From contig NZ_JTHP01000038.1 in NCBI RefSeq assembly GCF_000943545.1, forward strand, positions 1-60,014: a DNA stretch of 60,014 nt, in the 5' to 3' direction. This stretch comes from Paenibacillus terrae. Its GTDB lineage: Bacteria; Bacillota; Bacilli; Paenibacillales; Paenibacillaceae. Positions 25,847 through 32,913 of the stretch are shown in pieces (the first letter of the stretch is position 1; each line of letters starts with the position of its first letter). Under the pieces are notes generated by a model. It had not been told where the DNA came from and did no database searches. It saw only the letters and a program-made list of their open reading frames with translations. Position numbers and translations under genes: made by a program.

Positions 25847-25906
25847 ATGGATGATTTGGGGACGCATAAATTGGAGCTGCAAAAGCTGGATTATAGGCTT
25901 ATTTGA
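25847..25906 (+). other. Possible second leader ORF (19 codons)
   Basis: MDDLGTHKLELQKLDYRLI and stop, ending 26 nt before terminator 2. No convincing ribosome site precedes it, so it may be chance. CACCTCCT at 25804-25811, just upstream, is complementary to ribosome-binding sites and could mask the AGGAG of the MutS2-like gene. Confidence 0.25.
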
Positions 25907-25931
25907 CGATAAATTCCCTCTTTCCTTCAGG

Positions 25932-25970
25932 GCGGAGAATGAACGATTTGTTCATTCTCCGCTCTTTTTT
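25932..25970 (+). terminator. Leader terminator 2
   Basis: Perfect 13-bp stem GCGGAGAATGAAC / GTTCATTCTCCGC with loop GATTT and TCTTTTTT. It stands 60 nt before the MutS2-like start codon and must be bypassed for expression from the upstream promoter. Confidence 0.9.
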
Positions 25971-26029
25971 GTTTTACAGAAAAGGTTCAAAAAATCCTGG
26001 CACTATACAAATAAAGGAGAGATTTATTC

Positions 26030-27955
26030 ATGAATGAAACCACAATGCAGCGTTTGGAATATGACCGGATCAAAACAAGAGTTTCCGAATGTGCTTTTTC
26101 TTACCTTGGTAAGCGCCATGCCGCTTCCATGCAACCAATTACAGATATCCGTACGATCAAGATCCGCCTTGACGAAGCGACCGAAGCCTTGCAGCTCATT
26201 CGCCACGGTGCAAGTGTTCCTATCCCCTCGCTGGAAGGGATGGAACACATTCTTCACTTGCTGGGAACCGGATATTTGTTCAGCGAGCGCGATTTTTCTC
26301 ACATTGCCCAATTTATCAGAAGTTGCGTTCAACTGATAAAATATATGGGTTCCAAGCCGAATGCCGCTCCAAGCGTCAGTGCCTATGCTTCTTCCATGTA
26401 TGGTATGGAGCCCCTTCTGTCTGAAATTGAAAGATGTATTTATTCAGGAAAAGTTACGGACACCGCCAGTAAAGAACTGGCTAAAATCCGCAAAAAAATA
26501 GCGGTCACGGAAGAGCGGATCAAAAGGAAACTTGATTCTCTCACCAGCCGTCACCGATCCATCATGCAGGAAAATATGATTAGTCAGCGTGGTGGCCGTT
26601 ATGTGCTTCCAATCAAAAAAGAGTTCCGCAAACAGGTGAAAGGCAATGTGCTGGATGAATCGGGCAGCGGTCAAACGGTTTACATCGAGCCTGCCGAGAT
26701 CGTAAGTCTGCAATTCGATCAGAGTGCGAACATGGCGGAAGAATCCAAAGAAGAAATGAAAGTGCTGGGAGACCTGACGGCACTCACTGAGTCATACAAC
26801 CGGGAGTTGAGCATCAACACAGAGACGGTAGGTATACTCGACTTTTTATTAGCAAAAGCCAAATATGCCATGACTATAGATGCTGTGCCTGTGGAGCTTA
26901 ACCTTAACGGGATTATAGACATCCGAGGTGCACGTCACCCGTTGATGGCAAATTCCATGGTTCCACTTGATTTCTCAATCGGTGAAGGCTACTCCTCGCT
27001 CATCATCACTGGACCCAATACAGGTGGAAAAACGATGGCCCTCAAAAGTGTCGGCCTGTTAACCCTGATGATGCAATCCGGACTACTGGTACCCGTTTTG
27101 AAAGGCAGCCGAATGGCTGTATTTGAGGGAATTGAGGTGGACATAGGGGATGGACAAAGCATTGAGCATGCCTTGAGCACCTTTTCTGCACATATCCGCA
27201 ACATGATTGGCATTTTGGAAACAGCAGGAAACTCCACTCTGATCCTGATTGATGAAATGGCATCTGGAACCGATCCGGGCGAAGGCGTGGGCCTCTCTAT
27301 CGCTCTGCTGGAAGAATTCCACCGCCGCCGGACAACCATTGTGGCTACCACACACTTTAGTGAGATTAAGCATTTTGCCGAAAATACACCAGGATTCCAG
27401 AATGCTCGAATGGAATTTGATACTGAAACACTGCAACCATTATACCGTCTCCGAATCGGTGAGGCCGGAGAAAGCTATGCATACGCCATTGCCTTGAAGC
27501 TGGGGATGTGGAATCGTATTATCGAGCGTTCTCAGGCCATTTCAGCAAGCAGAGCATCTCGGAATACACAGGATTCGTTCGTTATCCCCCCTGCTCTTGA
27601 TGTTGAAAAGCCTGTTACTGCAAGTAAAACTTCCCCCAAAAGAGCAGTTTTAGACCCTTCAGCGACGTCGTTTGCCCTTGGCGATAGTGTTTATGTAGGC
27701 TACCTGAATCGGACTGGAATTGTATATAAAACCGAGGATGAACGCGGGAATGTGGGGATTTTGATCCAAGGCCAAAAGCTGACCATGAACAAAAAGAGGC
27801 TCGTCCTTCACATAGCTGCTACTGAATTGTATCCTGACGACTATGATCTGGATATTGTTTTAGAAACCAAGGAAAACCGCAAAAAACGGAAGCTTATGGG
27901 ACGCAAGCATATCCAAGGTCTGATCATTGAATCTCCTCCGAAAAATGAAATGTAG
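26030..27955 (+). CDS. MutS2-like ATPase lacking the Smr domain
   Basis: MutS family, MutS2 branch: N-terminal core/lever region with ERIKRKLDSL coiled coil and the clamp stretch RGGRYVLPIKKEFRKQVKG; then the ABC-type ATPase with Walker A TGPNTGGKT (about 327-335) and Walker B LILIDEMASGTDPGEG (about 404-419), ending in the signature GESYAYAIA region. A KOW-like fold (GDSVYVGYLNRTGIVYKTED) follows. MutS2 is normally about 785 residues with a C-terminal Smr nuclease domain; this protein stops at 641 without it. MutS2 acts on collided ribosomes or recombination intermediates. The attenuated leader points to a role in translation stress. RBS AAAGGAGAG. Confidence 0.85.
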   Translation: MNETTMQRLEYDRIKTRVSECAFSYLGKRHAASMQPITDIRTIKIRLDEATEALQLIRHGASVPIPSLEGMEHILHLLGTGYLFSERDFSHIAQFIRSCVQLIKYMGSKPNAAPSVSAYASSMYGMEPLLSEIERCIYSGKVTDTASKELAKIRKKIAVTEERIKRKLDSLTSRHRSIMQENMISQRGGRYVLPIKKEFRKQVKGNVLDESGSGQTVYIEPAEIVSLQFDQSANMAEESKEEMKVLGDLTALTESYNRELSINTETVGILDFLLAKAKYAMTIDAVPVELNLNGIIDIRGARHPLMANSMVPLDFSIGEGYSSLIITGPNTGGKTMALKSVGLLTLMMQSGLLVPVLKGSRMAVFEGIEVDIGDGQSIEHALSTFSAHIRNMIGILETAGNSTLILIDEMASGTDPGEGVGLSIALLEEFHRRRTTIVATTHFSEIKHFAENTPGFQNARMEFDTETLQPLYRLRIGEAGESYAYAIALKLGMWNRIIERSQAISASRASRNTQDSFVIPPALDVEKPVTASKTSPKRAVLDPSATSFALGDSVYVGYLNRTGIVYKTEDERGNVGILIQGQKLTMNKKRLVLHIAATELYPDDYDLDIVLETKENRKKRKLMGRKHIQGLIIESPPKNEM

Positions 27956-27973
27956 ACGCACATGCATATTCTC

Positions 27974-28096
27974 AATTCAGCATGTTGCATCATTCGATTC
28001 CCAACGCTCGAAAGTACAATATATAGATCAACTAAACCGTTTCGATCTATATATTGCTGATTTGAAATCGCTCTTGGGATTGTTGCAAAATGCTCA
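27974..28096. repeat. Dispersed palindromic repeat, copy 2 (123 bp)
   Basis: Same element as at 8540-8630, with an extra 32 bp at 28021-28052. The extra segment is itself a hairpin: ATATAGATC and GATCTATAT arms (9 bp, perfect) around a 14-nt loop. It lies immediately after the MutS2-like stop codon. Confidence 0.85.
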
Positions 28097-28137
28097 ATTG
28101 AAAAAAAAGCTTTTTTTGAATGTCAGTGAACTTTAAT

Positions 28138-28176
28138 CTGCAAGTGGACACTTTGATAAGAGTGATCCACTTGCAG
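28138..28176 (+). terminator. Strong hairpin after the MutS2-like gene
   Basis: Perfect 11-bp arms CTGCAAGTGGA / TCCACTTGCAG with an inner CACT/AGTG pair. The T tract is poor (ATTCTACTTG), so termination may be partial. Confidence 0.55.
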
Positions 28177-28227
28177 ATTCTACTTGTTGTCATTTGAATG
28201 CATTAATAGGACTCATAAATCTAGTTT

Positions 28228-28255
28228 GGTTAACGTAATATGTATTATGTAATCA
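28228..28255. repeat. Xer/dif-like palindromic site C
   Basis: Left arm GGTTAACGTAA, spacer TATGTA, right arm TTATGTAATCA. It sits between the converging MutS2-like and ROK genes, where a promoter operator would make little sense. Confidence 0.6.
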
Positions 28256-28339
28256 AGTTGATTTCTCCATTTCAAATTTCCTATATATTCCAAAACCGTG
28301 TTTTTCAAATAAACCTCCTATATCAAACGTCTGTAATGC

Positions 28340-28371
28340 AAAAAAAGGCGTGTCCAAAGTTAATGGCACGC
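28340..28371 (-). terminator. Intrinsic terminator of the ROK gene
   Basis: Minus-strand GCGTGCC ... GGACACGC hairpin followed by TTTTTTT, 67 nt after the ROK stop codon. Confidence 0.8.
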
Positions 28372-28438
28372 TCTATTGTTGGTATTTTATTGGTTTGTAT
28401 TACTCAATCCCACACTCATCGAAATATAACTTTGGTCA

Positions 28439-29341
28439 TCATTCAAGATGATAGGATTGTTTGTAATTATATATTGCACCTAGCAAATTCGCTTCATTGC
28501 CTAATTTACTTTGTTCAATATCTGCACGCACAAAATTATAGATAGAATCCATATAAAGCTTCTCTAATTCTTCCCTAATCGTAATCACAAATAAAGGATT
28601 TTCAGATATGCCTCCCCCAATAACAAACTTTTCAGGGTCAAGAATCGATTGCAAATTAATGATTTGTGTTGCGATGTTCCTACAGTATTCTTGAAAAATC
28701 GTTTGGACCGTGCGATCACCTTCTTCAATAAACTTGAATACTTTTTCACCTGTTATAGAATCTGCAGGAAGTCCTTTAGCTTTCGCAACGGTTTTTGTTA
28801 AAACAAAACTACTCCCTTGCATTCCAAGCAGATAATCAACATTGTCGGCATACTCGTTGTTAGTTCTGATGAAGGAGAATTCTCCAGCCGATAAATGGTG
28901 GCCTTTCAGCAATTTCCCTTGAGAGATGATACCACCACCCATCCCTGTTCCAACTACCAGAACGACACCATCGGTAATTCCTTGTAATGAACCGCGCCAT
29001 GCTTCTCCAAGAGCAGCACACTTTCCATCATTTTCAATCGCTACGGGTTTGTGAAACGCTTCCTTAAAAATTTCTATCATATTTATATCATTTATATATC
29101 TTAATGAACCACCATGCACCATATGGCCGCTTGCTGAATTCACAATGCCTGGCATGCTGACGGCTATACCTTCACAATCATCCATAAACTGATTATGAAT
29201 TTGCTTTAAAGCTACAAGCAGATTCTCAAGTGAGTCCAGTGGAGTTTTAACTTTCCCCTTGCTCATAAATTCACCTTGAAAATACAAACTGAATTTTATA
29301 AAAGAGCCGCCAATATCAAAAACCAGTATTTTATTTTTCAT
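28439..29341 (-). CDS. ROK-family sugar kinase
   Basis: Actin-fold kinase of the ROK family: ATP phosphate-1 motif LVFDIGGSFIKFSL at the N terminus, GIAVSMPGIVNS, the sugar-binding/catalytic END in VAIENDGKCAALGEAW, and VVLVVGTGMGGGII. The zinc-binding CxCGxxGC motif of many ROK glucokinases is absent after GHHLSAGEFSF; the protein resembles the zinc-free beta-glucoside kinase type (BglK), so a 6-phospho-beta-glucoside route is possible. Length is 300 residues. AAAGGA precedes the ATG. The gene is visibly more A+T-rich than the flanking chromosome and lies between Xer-like sites C and D. Confidence 0.8.
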   Translation of the reverse strand: MKNKILVFDIGGSFIKFSLYFQGEFMSKGKVKTPLDSLENLLVALKQIHNQFMDDCEGIAVSMPGIVNSASGHMVHGGSLRYINDINMIEIFKEAFHKPVAIENDGKCAALGEAWRGSLQGITDGVVLVVGTGMGGGIISQGKLLKGHHLSAGEFSFIRTNNEYADNVDYLLGMQGSSFVLTKTVAKAKGLPADSITGEKVFKFIEEGDRTVQTIFQEYCRNIATQIINLQSILDPEKFVIGGGISENPLFVITIREELEKLYMDSIYNFVRADIEQSKLGNEANLLGAIYNYKQSYHLE

Positions 29342-29436
29342 ACTACTATAGTCCTTTCATTGAGCAGTTTTGAGTAGTTCTCTCAATAACGATAATTAAT
29401 TTTATTGGTTTTGTAAATCCATCATTTTCTTTATCG

Positions 29437-29612
29437 TTAGTAAGACACCGTTCTCTTCGTTGGATTTGGTGATGAAACTAGCTGCATTTTTGGCATCGTA
29501 TGCTTAGATTTGTAGAATTCTAAAAAATGAAAGAAAGACTCTTCTTCTATGTTCTCTCTATAGACTACAATCTGATCAGTCAAACCAATACCATACTGGC
29601 TTTTAATTCACC
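29437..29612 (-). pseudogene. Frameshifted gene fragment, unrecognised
   Basis: The minus strand encodes GLTDQIVVYRENIEEESFF followed by HFLEFYKSKHTMPKMQLVSS, ending at a stop at 29437. Upstream the reading jumps frame (NGELKASM in a second frame leads into it) and no start or ribosome site exists. Codon use looks protein-coding and A+T-rich like the ROK gene. Probably the C-terminal scrap of a decayed gene; family not recognised. Otherwise the 29342-29687 gap holds only the upstream region of the DinB-like ORF. Confidence 0.35.
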
Positions 29613-29687
29613 ATTGCTTTCCAACTTATTCTGAATTATTCTAAGGTTTTATCATATGACAATCGCTAAAATAAGGAGGCTCATCTA

Positions 29688-30023
29688 TTGAAGAATGCTG
29701 TTGAAGAACTCGCTAGGCTCATCGAGGATCATGAAAAAGAATTCTCTTCCATCTCAGAACATGAATTTAATGCCAAACCTTTCCCAGAAAAATGGTCTAA
29801 AAAAGAAATACTAGGGCATCTGTGCGACTCTGCTTCTAATAATCATCGAAAATTTATAATGATTAAGCATTCAACATCCCCTGTCAAAATTGAATCGTAT
29901 GCGCAAAATGATTGGGTTGCAGCTAATCAGTATCAGGAAGCGTTCTCCCACAATGTTCACAATATTAATGACACAAAGTCGTTGATGCAATTTCCAAGTC
30001 AGGGTGCAATTCCTTTTGTTTAG
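29688..30023 (+). pseudogene. Truncated DinB-like (DUF664/YfiT-type) gene
   Basis: Starts at a TTG with AGGAGG 8 nt upstream. Residues 1-85 read as the N-terminal half of a DinB-fold protein: KWSKKEILGHLCDSASNNHRKF and the later NDWVAANQYQ are typical, including the first metal-ligand His in GHLCDSA. Complete relatives have about 160 residues with two further ligand histidines; here the sequence turns into unrelated residues (NVHNINDTKS) and stops at 30023, with the TAG inside the arm of palindromic site D. The truncation at a recombination-like site suggests module joining cut the gene. Confidence 0.65.
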
Positions 30024-30053
30024 TTTACATAATAATTTTTATGTAAACTAAAC
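30018..30053. repeat. Xer/dif-like palindromic site D (perfect palindrome)
   Basis: Core 30022-30049: AGTTTACATAA, spacer TAATTT, TTATGTAAACT. The two arms are exact inverted copies, and the symmetry extends to 15 bp per side (GTTTAG.../...CTAAAC). The right arm equals, as I remember it, the XerD-binding half of B. subtilis dif. It lies 34 bp from the 3' end of the tyrosine recombinase gene, between converging genes. Confidence 0.7.
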
Positions 30054-30086
30054 GTATTTATTTTCAAAATGAACCCATGGTATTAC

Positions 30087-31043
30087 TTACAATCCCGTTA
30101 TTGGTATCTGAATATCCAGCTTATCCATCGCTTTTTCCTTTTCCCGATCGGTGACATGCGTATATACAGTGGTCGTCTGGATGGATGAGTGTCCTAGCAG
30201 TTCTTGCACAGTACGCAGATCAGCCCCCTTACGTAAAAGCATCGTTGCAAACGTATGCCGCAGCTTATGGCTGGAGTAAGATACCCGACGTTCCGCAGTC
30301 TTATCCTGCTGGAATCGCTCGAATGTTTCCGTAGCAATCTGCTGAATAGAGCGCACCGCCAAACGGCGGCCTTTTTGCGACACGAACATCGCGTCCTCCT
30401 TCCCCCTCCATGGGGTTAATCTTTCCTCCAACGCACGTTCCACAATATCACACACATCCTCTGGCACCGGAAGCGTTCGCCACTTGCGTCCTTTACCGAA
30501 CACATCTAAGGTACGTCGTTCACGGCTGTAATCCGAGATATTCAAAGAATGAACCTCTCCCACCCGCAATCCCATGTACACCATGAGCAGAAAAATAGCC
30601 ATGTTGCGATTTGCATATTTTCCCTCTATTGCGAGCAAAAACGGCTGAATTTCCTTTTCATCCAAATAGACCGGCATACGATTCTTCTCGGTCTTTGCTT
30701 TTTTAATTCCAGATGCCGGATTCGTGCTGCACAATTCAAATTCCTGCAACGCTTTGTAAAAGCTACTTACCGCCGCATGCTTCCGGTTCCGCGTACTATC
30801 TCCGGCCCCACTTTCCCGCGCTTTAGACAGATACGACATCACATGAATTTTCTTCACCTGATCAAGTGGCTTTTCACGCAGCGTACGTAAGAACTGCTTC
30901 ACATCCCCTGTATAGTTTTTTTGCGTATGTATCGTATAACCTGCATCTTTCATCCAGATCAAAAAAGCTTCCAGCTCCTCAGCATATACTTCATCAATAT
31001 CATCTATCATATCCGGCTCCATTTGCCGTCCCCCTTTTTTCAT
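30087..31043 (-). CDS. Tyrosine recombinase, XerC/D-like
   Basis: Site-specific recombinase/integrase of 318 residues. The N-terminal SAM-like core-binding domain (about 20-105: [26 protein letters not shown]) is followed by the catalytic domain with the full set: Arg in [10 protein letters not shown], Lys in [16 protein letters not shown], His in [10 protein letters not shown] and the nucleophile Tyr in VYTHV. The ATG at 31043 has GGAGG at 8 nt. Chromosomal XerC and XerD of Bacilli lie beside codY/hslV and fur-like genes; this one does not, so it is an extra recombinase. It is flanked by perfect 11-6-11 palindromes at 30022 and 31170. Confidence 0.88.
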   Translation of the reverse strand: MKKGGRQMEPDMIDDIDEVYAEELEAFLIWMKDAGYTIHTQKNYTGDVKQFLRTLREKPLDQVKKIHVMSYLSKARESGAGDSTRNRKHAAVSSFYKALQEFELCSTNPASGIKKAKTEKNRMPVYLDEKEIQPFLLAIEGKYANRNMAIFLLMVYMGLRVGEVHSLNISDYSRERRTLDVFGKGRKWRTLPVPEDVCDIVERALEERLTPWRGKEDAMFVSQKGRRLAVRSIQQIATETFERFQQDKTAERRVSYSSHKLRHTFATMLLRKGADLRTVQELLGHSSIQTTTVYTHVTDREKEKAMDKLDIQIPITGL

Positions 31044-31169
31044 CCCGATTACCTCCGCTCCGATTCATCTTCCCAATATACTGTAAAACGTCCATTTTCG
31101 CCTACTTTTTATCGACAATTCGATCGACATCTTGTGCGTGAGAGCTAATGAAAGTCGATTTAAACCTAA

Positions 31170-31197
31170 ACTGCGTATAATTTATATTATACGCAGT
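31170..31197. repeat. Xer-like palindromic site E upstream of the recombinase
   Basis: Perfect palindrome: ACTGCGTATAA, spacer TTTATA, TTATACGCAGT (12 bp per side when extended to 31169-31198). Again 11-6-11. The left arm resembles the XerC-binding half of Firmicute dif sites (ACTTCCTA.AA). It lies 126 bp before the recombinase start; an operator for autoregulation is an alternative. Confidence 0.55.
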
Positions 31198-31273
31198 TAT
31201 TTTAGGCACTTTTTAAGTATAAATAAAGCCCTTAGCCTTGTCTAGCGCGCAATTTAAAACTCTATATCTTCAA

Positions 31274-31306
31274 ATAAAAGAACCGCATTTTTGCGGTTCT
31301 TTTTTG
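31274..31306. terminator. Bidirectional terminator
   Basis: AGAACCGC-ATTTTT-GCGGTTCT with TTTTTT on the plus and TTTTA on the minus side; 40 nt past the end of the MetAP pseudogene. Confidence 0.85.
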
Positions 31307-31345
31307 CGACATATCCTGTCCGCCAGCAACAGGAAGGACGCCACT

Positions 31346-32075
31346 TTATAGCACTGTCAGAATTCGGGGACCATCCTCGGTAATCGCAACTGTATGTTCA
31401 TACTGAACACAAACGGAATGGTCTATGGTCCGGGCTGTCCACCCGTCCTCTTCAACATAAGAACGCCAACTACCTAATGGCAAGAACCATACCTTTCTTC
31501 AAGCGTACTCCCTTGCCCTTATATCCATAATGGGGAACTGCCGGTTCCTCCCATAACTCCCTTCCTACGGCATGACCCGTAAACTCCCTAACATTGCCGT
31601 ACTCATGCTGCTGAGCAAGATTGTCTATTGCATATCCGATATCACCTATCCGATTTCCGGCAACTGCTTGCTCAATGCCTAGGAATAAGCTTTCATGACA
31701 CACCTCCATCAGCTTCTCGATTTCCTGGGAGACGTTTCCTACAGCATATGTCCAACCGGAATCCCTATGATAGCCATTATAAAAAGCACCAATATCAATG
31801 GTAATCACATCGCCATCAATTAAAGGAACAGAATCGGGAAAGCCGTGGCATATAACATTATTTTTAGCGGTACAGATGGATGCTGTAAAGCCATTATGCC
31901 CCTTAAAGCTGGAAGTTGCACCCCGTGAGCGTATTTTCTCCTCTACCAATCGGTCGATATCGATGGTTGTAATGCCCGGCTTGATTAAGGCGGCCAACAT
32001 AGCATGGCATTCTGCAACAATTCGGCCAGCTTCCCTCATGATCTCAATTTCTTCATCCGATTTAAAAATAATCAT
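31346..32075 (-). pseudogene. Methionine aminopeptidase type I, inactivated by internal deletion
   Basis: The open part (31470-32075, 201 residues) is a normal MetAP up to KKGMVLAI, with metal ligands Asp in TIDIGAF and HRDSGW and His in FTGHAVGR. It then meets a stop. The missing end is present directly downstream in another frame: GSWRSYVEEDGWTAR, TIDHSVCVQYEHTVAITEDG and a stop at 31346. Comparison with intact MetAPs implies about 17 nt lost after GCCATT, exactly where the metal-ligand glutamate of the IEP motif is coded. Both the frame and an essential residue are lost. RBS AGGAG precedes the ATG. A second, working map gene must exist elsewhere. Confidence 0.85.
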
Positions 32076-32111
32076 TATTGTATCTCCTCACTTCTAAAGT
32101 GTCATAGCATC

Positions 32112-32205
32112 TTACTCTTTTCTTTTCATTAAATAGTTGTAACGATTCCGACATTTAGAACTGCAAAATTTGGTAACCTGAGCACGCTGATATTGAATAA
32201 ACTAA
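32112..32205 (-). pseudogene. Fragment of a zinc-finger protein
   Basis: Minus-strand codons give QYQRAQVTKFCSSKCRNRYN then YLMKRKE and a stop at 32112. The CxxxC with following RNR looks like the C-terminal zinc finger of CGNR-type or similar proteins. A stop lies just upstream, so only about 30 residues remain, 35 bp before the MetAP pseudogene. No other coding signal was found in 32206-32618, which holds A+T-rich sequence and a hairpin at 32433-32468. Confidence 0.35.
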
Positions 32206-32618
32206 TTATTGCATTGAATACACCTTTGCAATTATTCTTTGAATACACGATTGATTTTTTGTATTAACCTGGTGTTAAGCACTATTACGGATCCATATTT
32301 TAAATGGATTAATTCATTTAATGCGTTTAATGAAACTATATCAAAAAAAAACAATAGGCAGTCAAATGCTATTCATTTAGCTAATTACGCCTAAGCACCT
32401 GTTATCACCAGCATCAGGAAGCATATCTAAGAACCCATGGGGTGAGTAGCCGTCGGCGGGACATGGGTGATGTGAAAAAGAATTTTGCTGTCTCTCTCCA
32501 TTTTCCCTTCATCATTCAGCAAGCTATACTTAAAGAAGTCGAAAGGCAAACTTATTTTCAGCTTATGTTCATTTCAAAAATGTAAGTTATTCATGACAAA
32601 GGGAGTGTTCATTTATTT

Positions 32619-32786
32619 ATGAGTACCGAAATGCTTGAACGTCGAAGTGAAATTCTAAAACGGAACATCCATCAGTTGCTGGTTCAGGAAAATCAACACG
32701 GCGTGACGCGTCAAGAAAATTACACTTTGCACAAAATGATCAGAGAGCTTCATCAAACTTCTCACGCCTTGAATACTTCCCGTTGA
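32619..32786 (+). CDS. Small hypothetical protein, 55 residues
   Basis: MSTEMLERRSEILKRNIHQL... to ...LHQTSHALNTSR; charged and probably helical throughout, without Cys, membrane segment or known motif. AAAGGGAG lies about 12 nt before the ATG, a long spacing. A hairpin terminator follows 35 nt after the stop. Its length, ribosome site and terminator make it a plausible gene, but there is no homology support. Confidence 0.45.
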   Translation: MSTEMLERRSEILKRNIHQLLVQENQHGVTRQENYTLHKMIRELHQTSHALNTSR

Positions 32787-32820
32787 TATGAAAAAATACG
32801 AATGTTTAAATTTTTAAATG

Positions 32821-32869
32821 CAAAATAACCTTCAGCCCCACTTCCTTAGTGGTGTTGAAGGTTATTTTG
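32821..32869. terminator. Terminator between small ORF and siderophore permease
   Basis: AAAATAACCTTCA ... TGAAGGTTATTTT inverted repeat with an inner CCACT/AGTGG stem; usable in both directions for the converging small ORF and FecCD permease. Confidence 0.75.
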
Positions 32870-32913
32870 TCGTGTATAGCTTTTAATGAGTAAGTTATGA
32901 TTTCTTCGCAAGA

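Noticed and set aside
32385..32480. Riboswitch (yybP-ykoY manganese type or c-di-GMP type) at the GC-rich hairpin
   Set aside because: The GAGTAGC string recalls yybP-ykoY, but the other conserved segments and a downstream transporter are missing; kept only as an unexplained hairpin.
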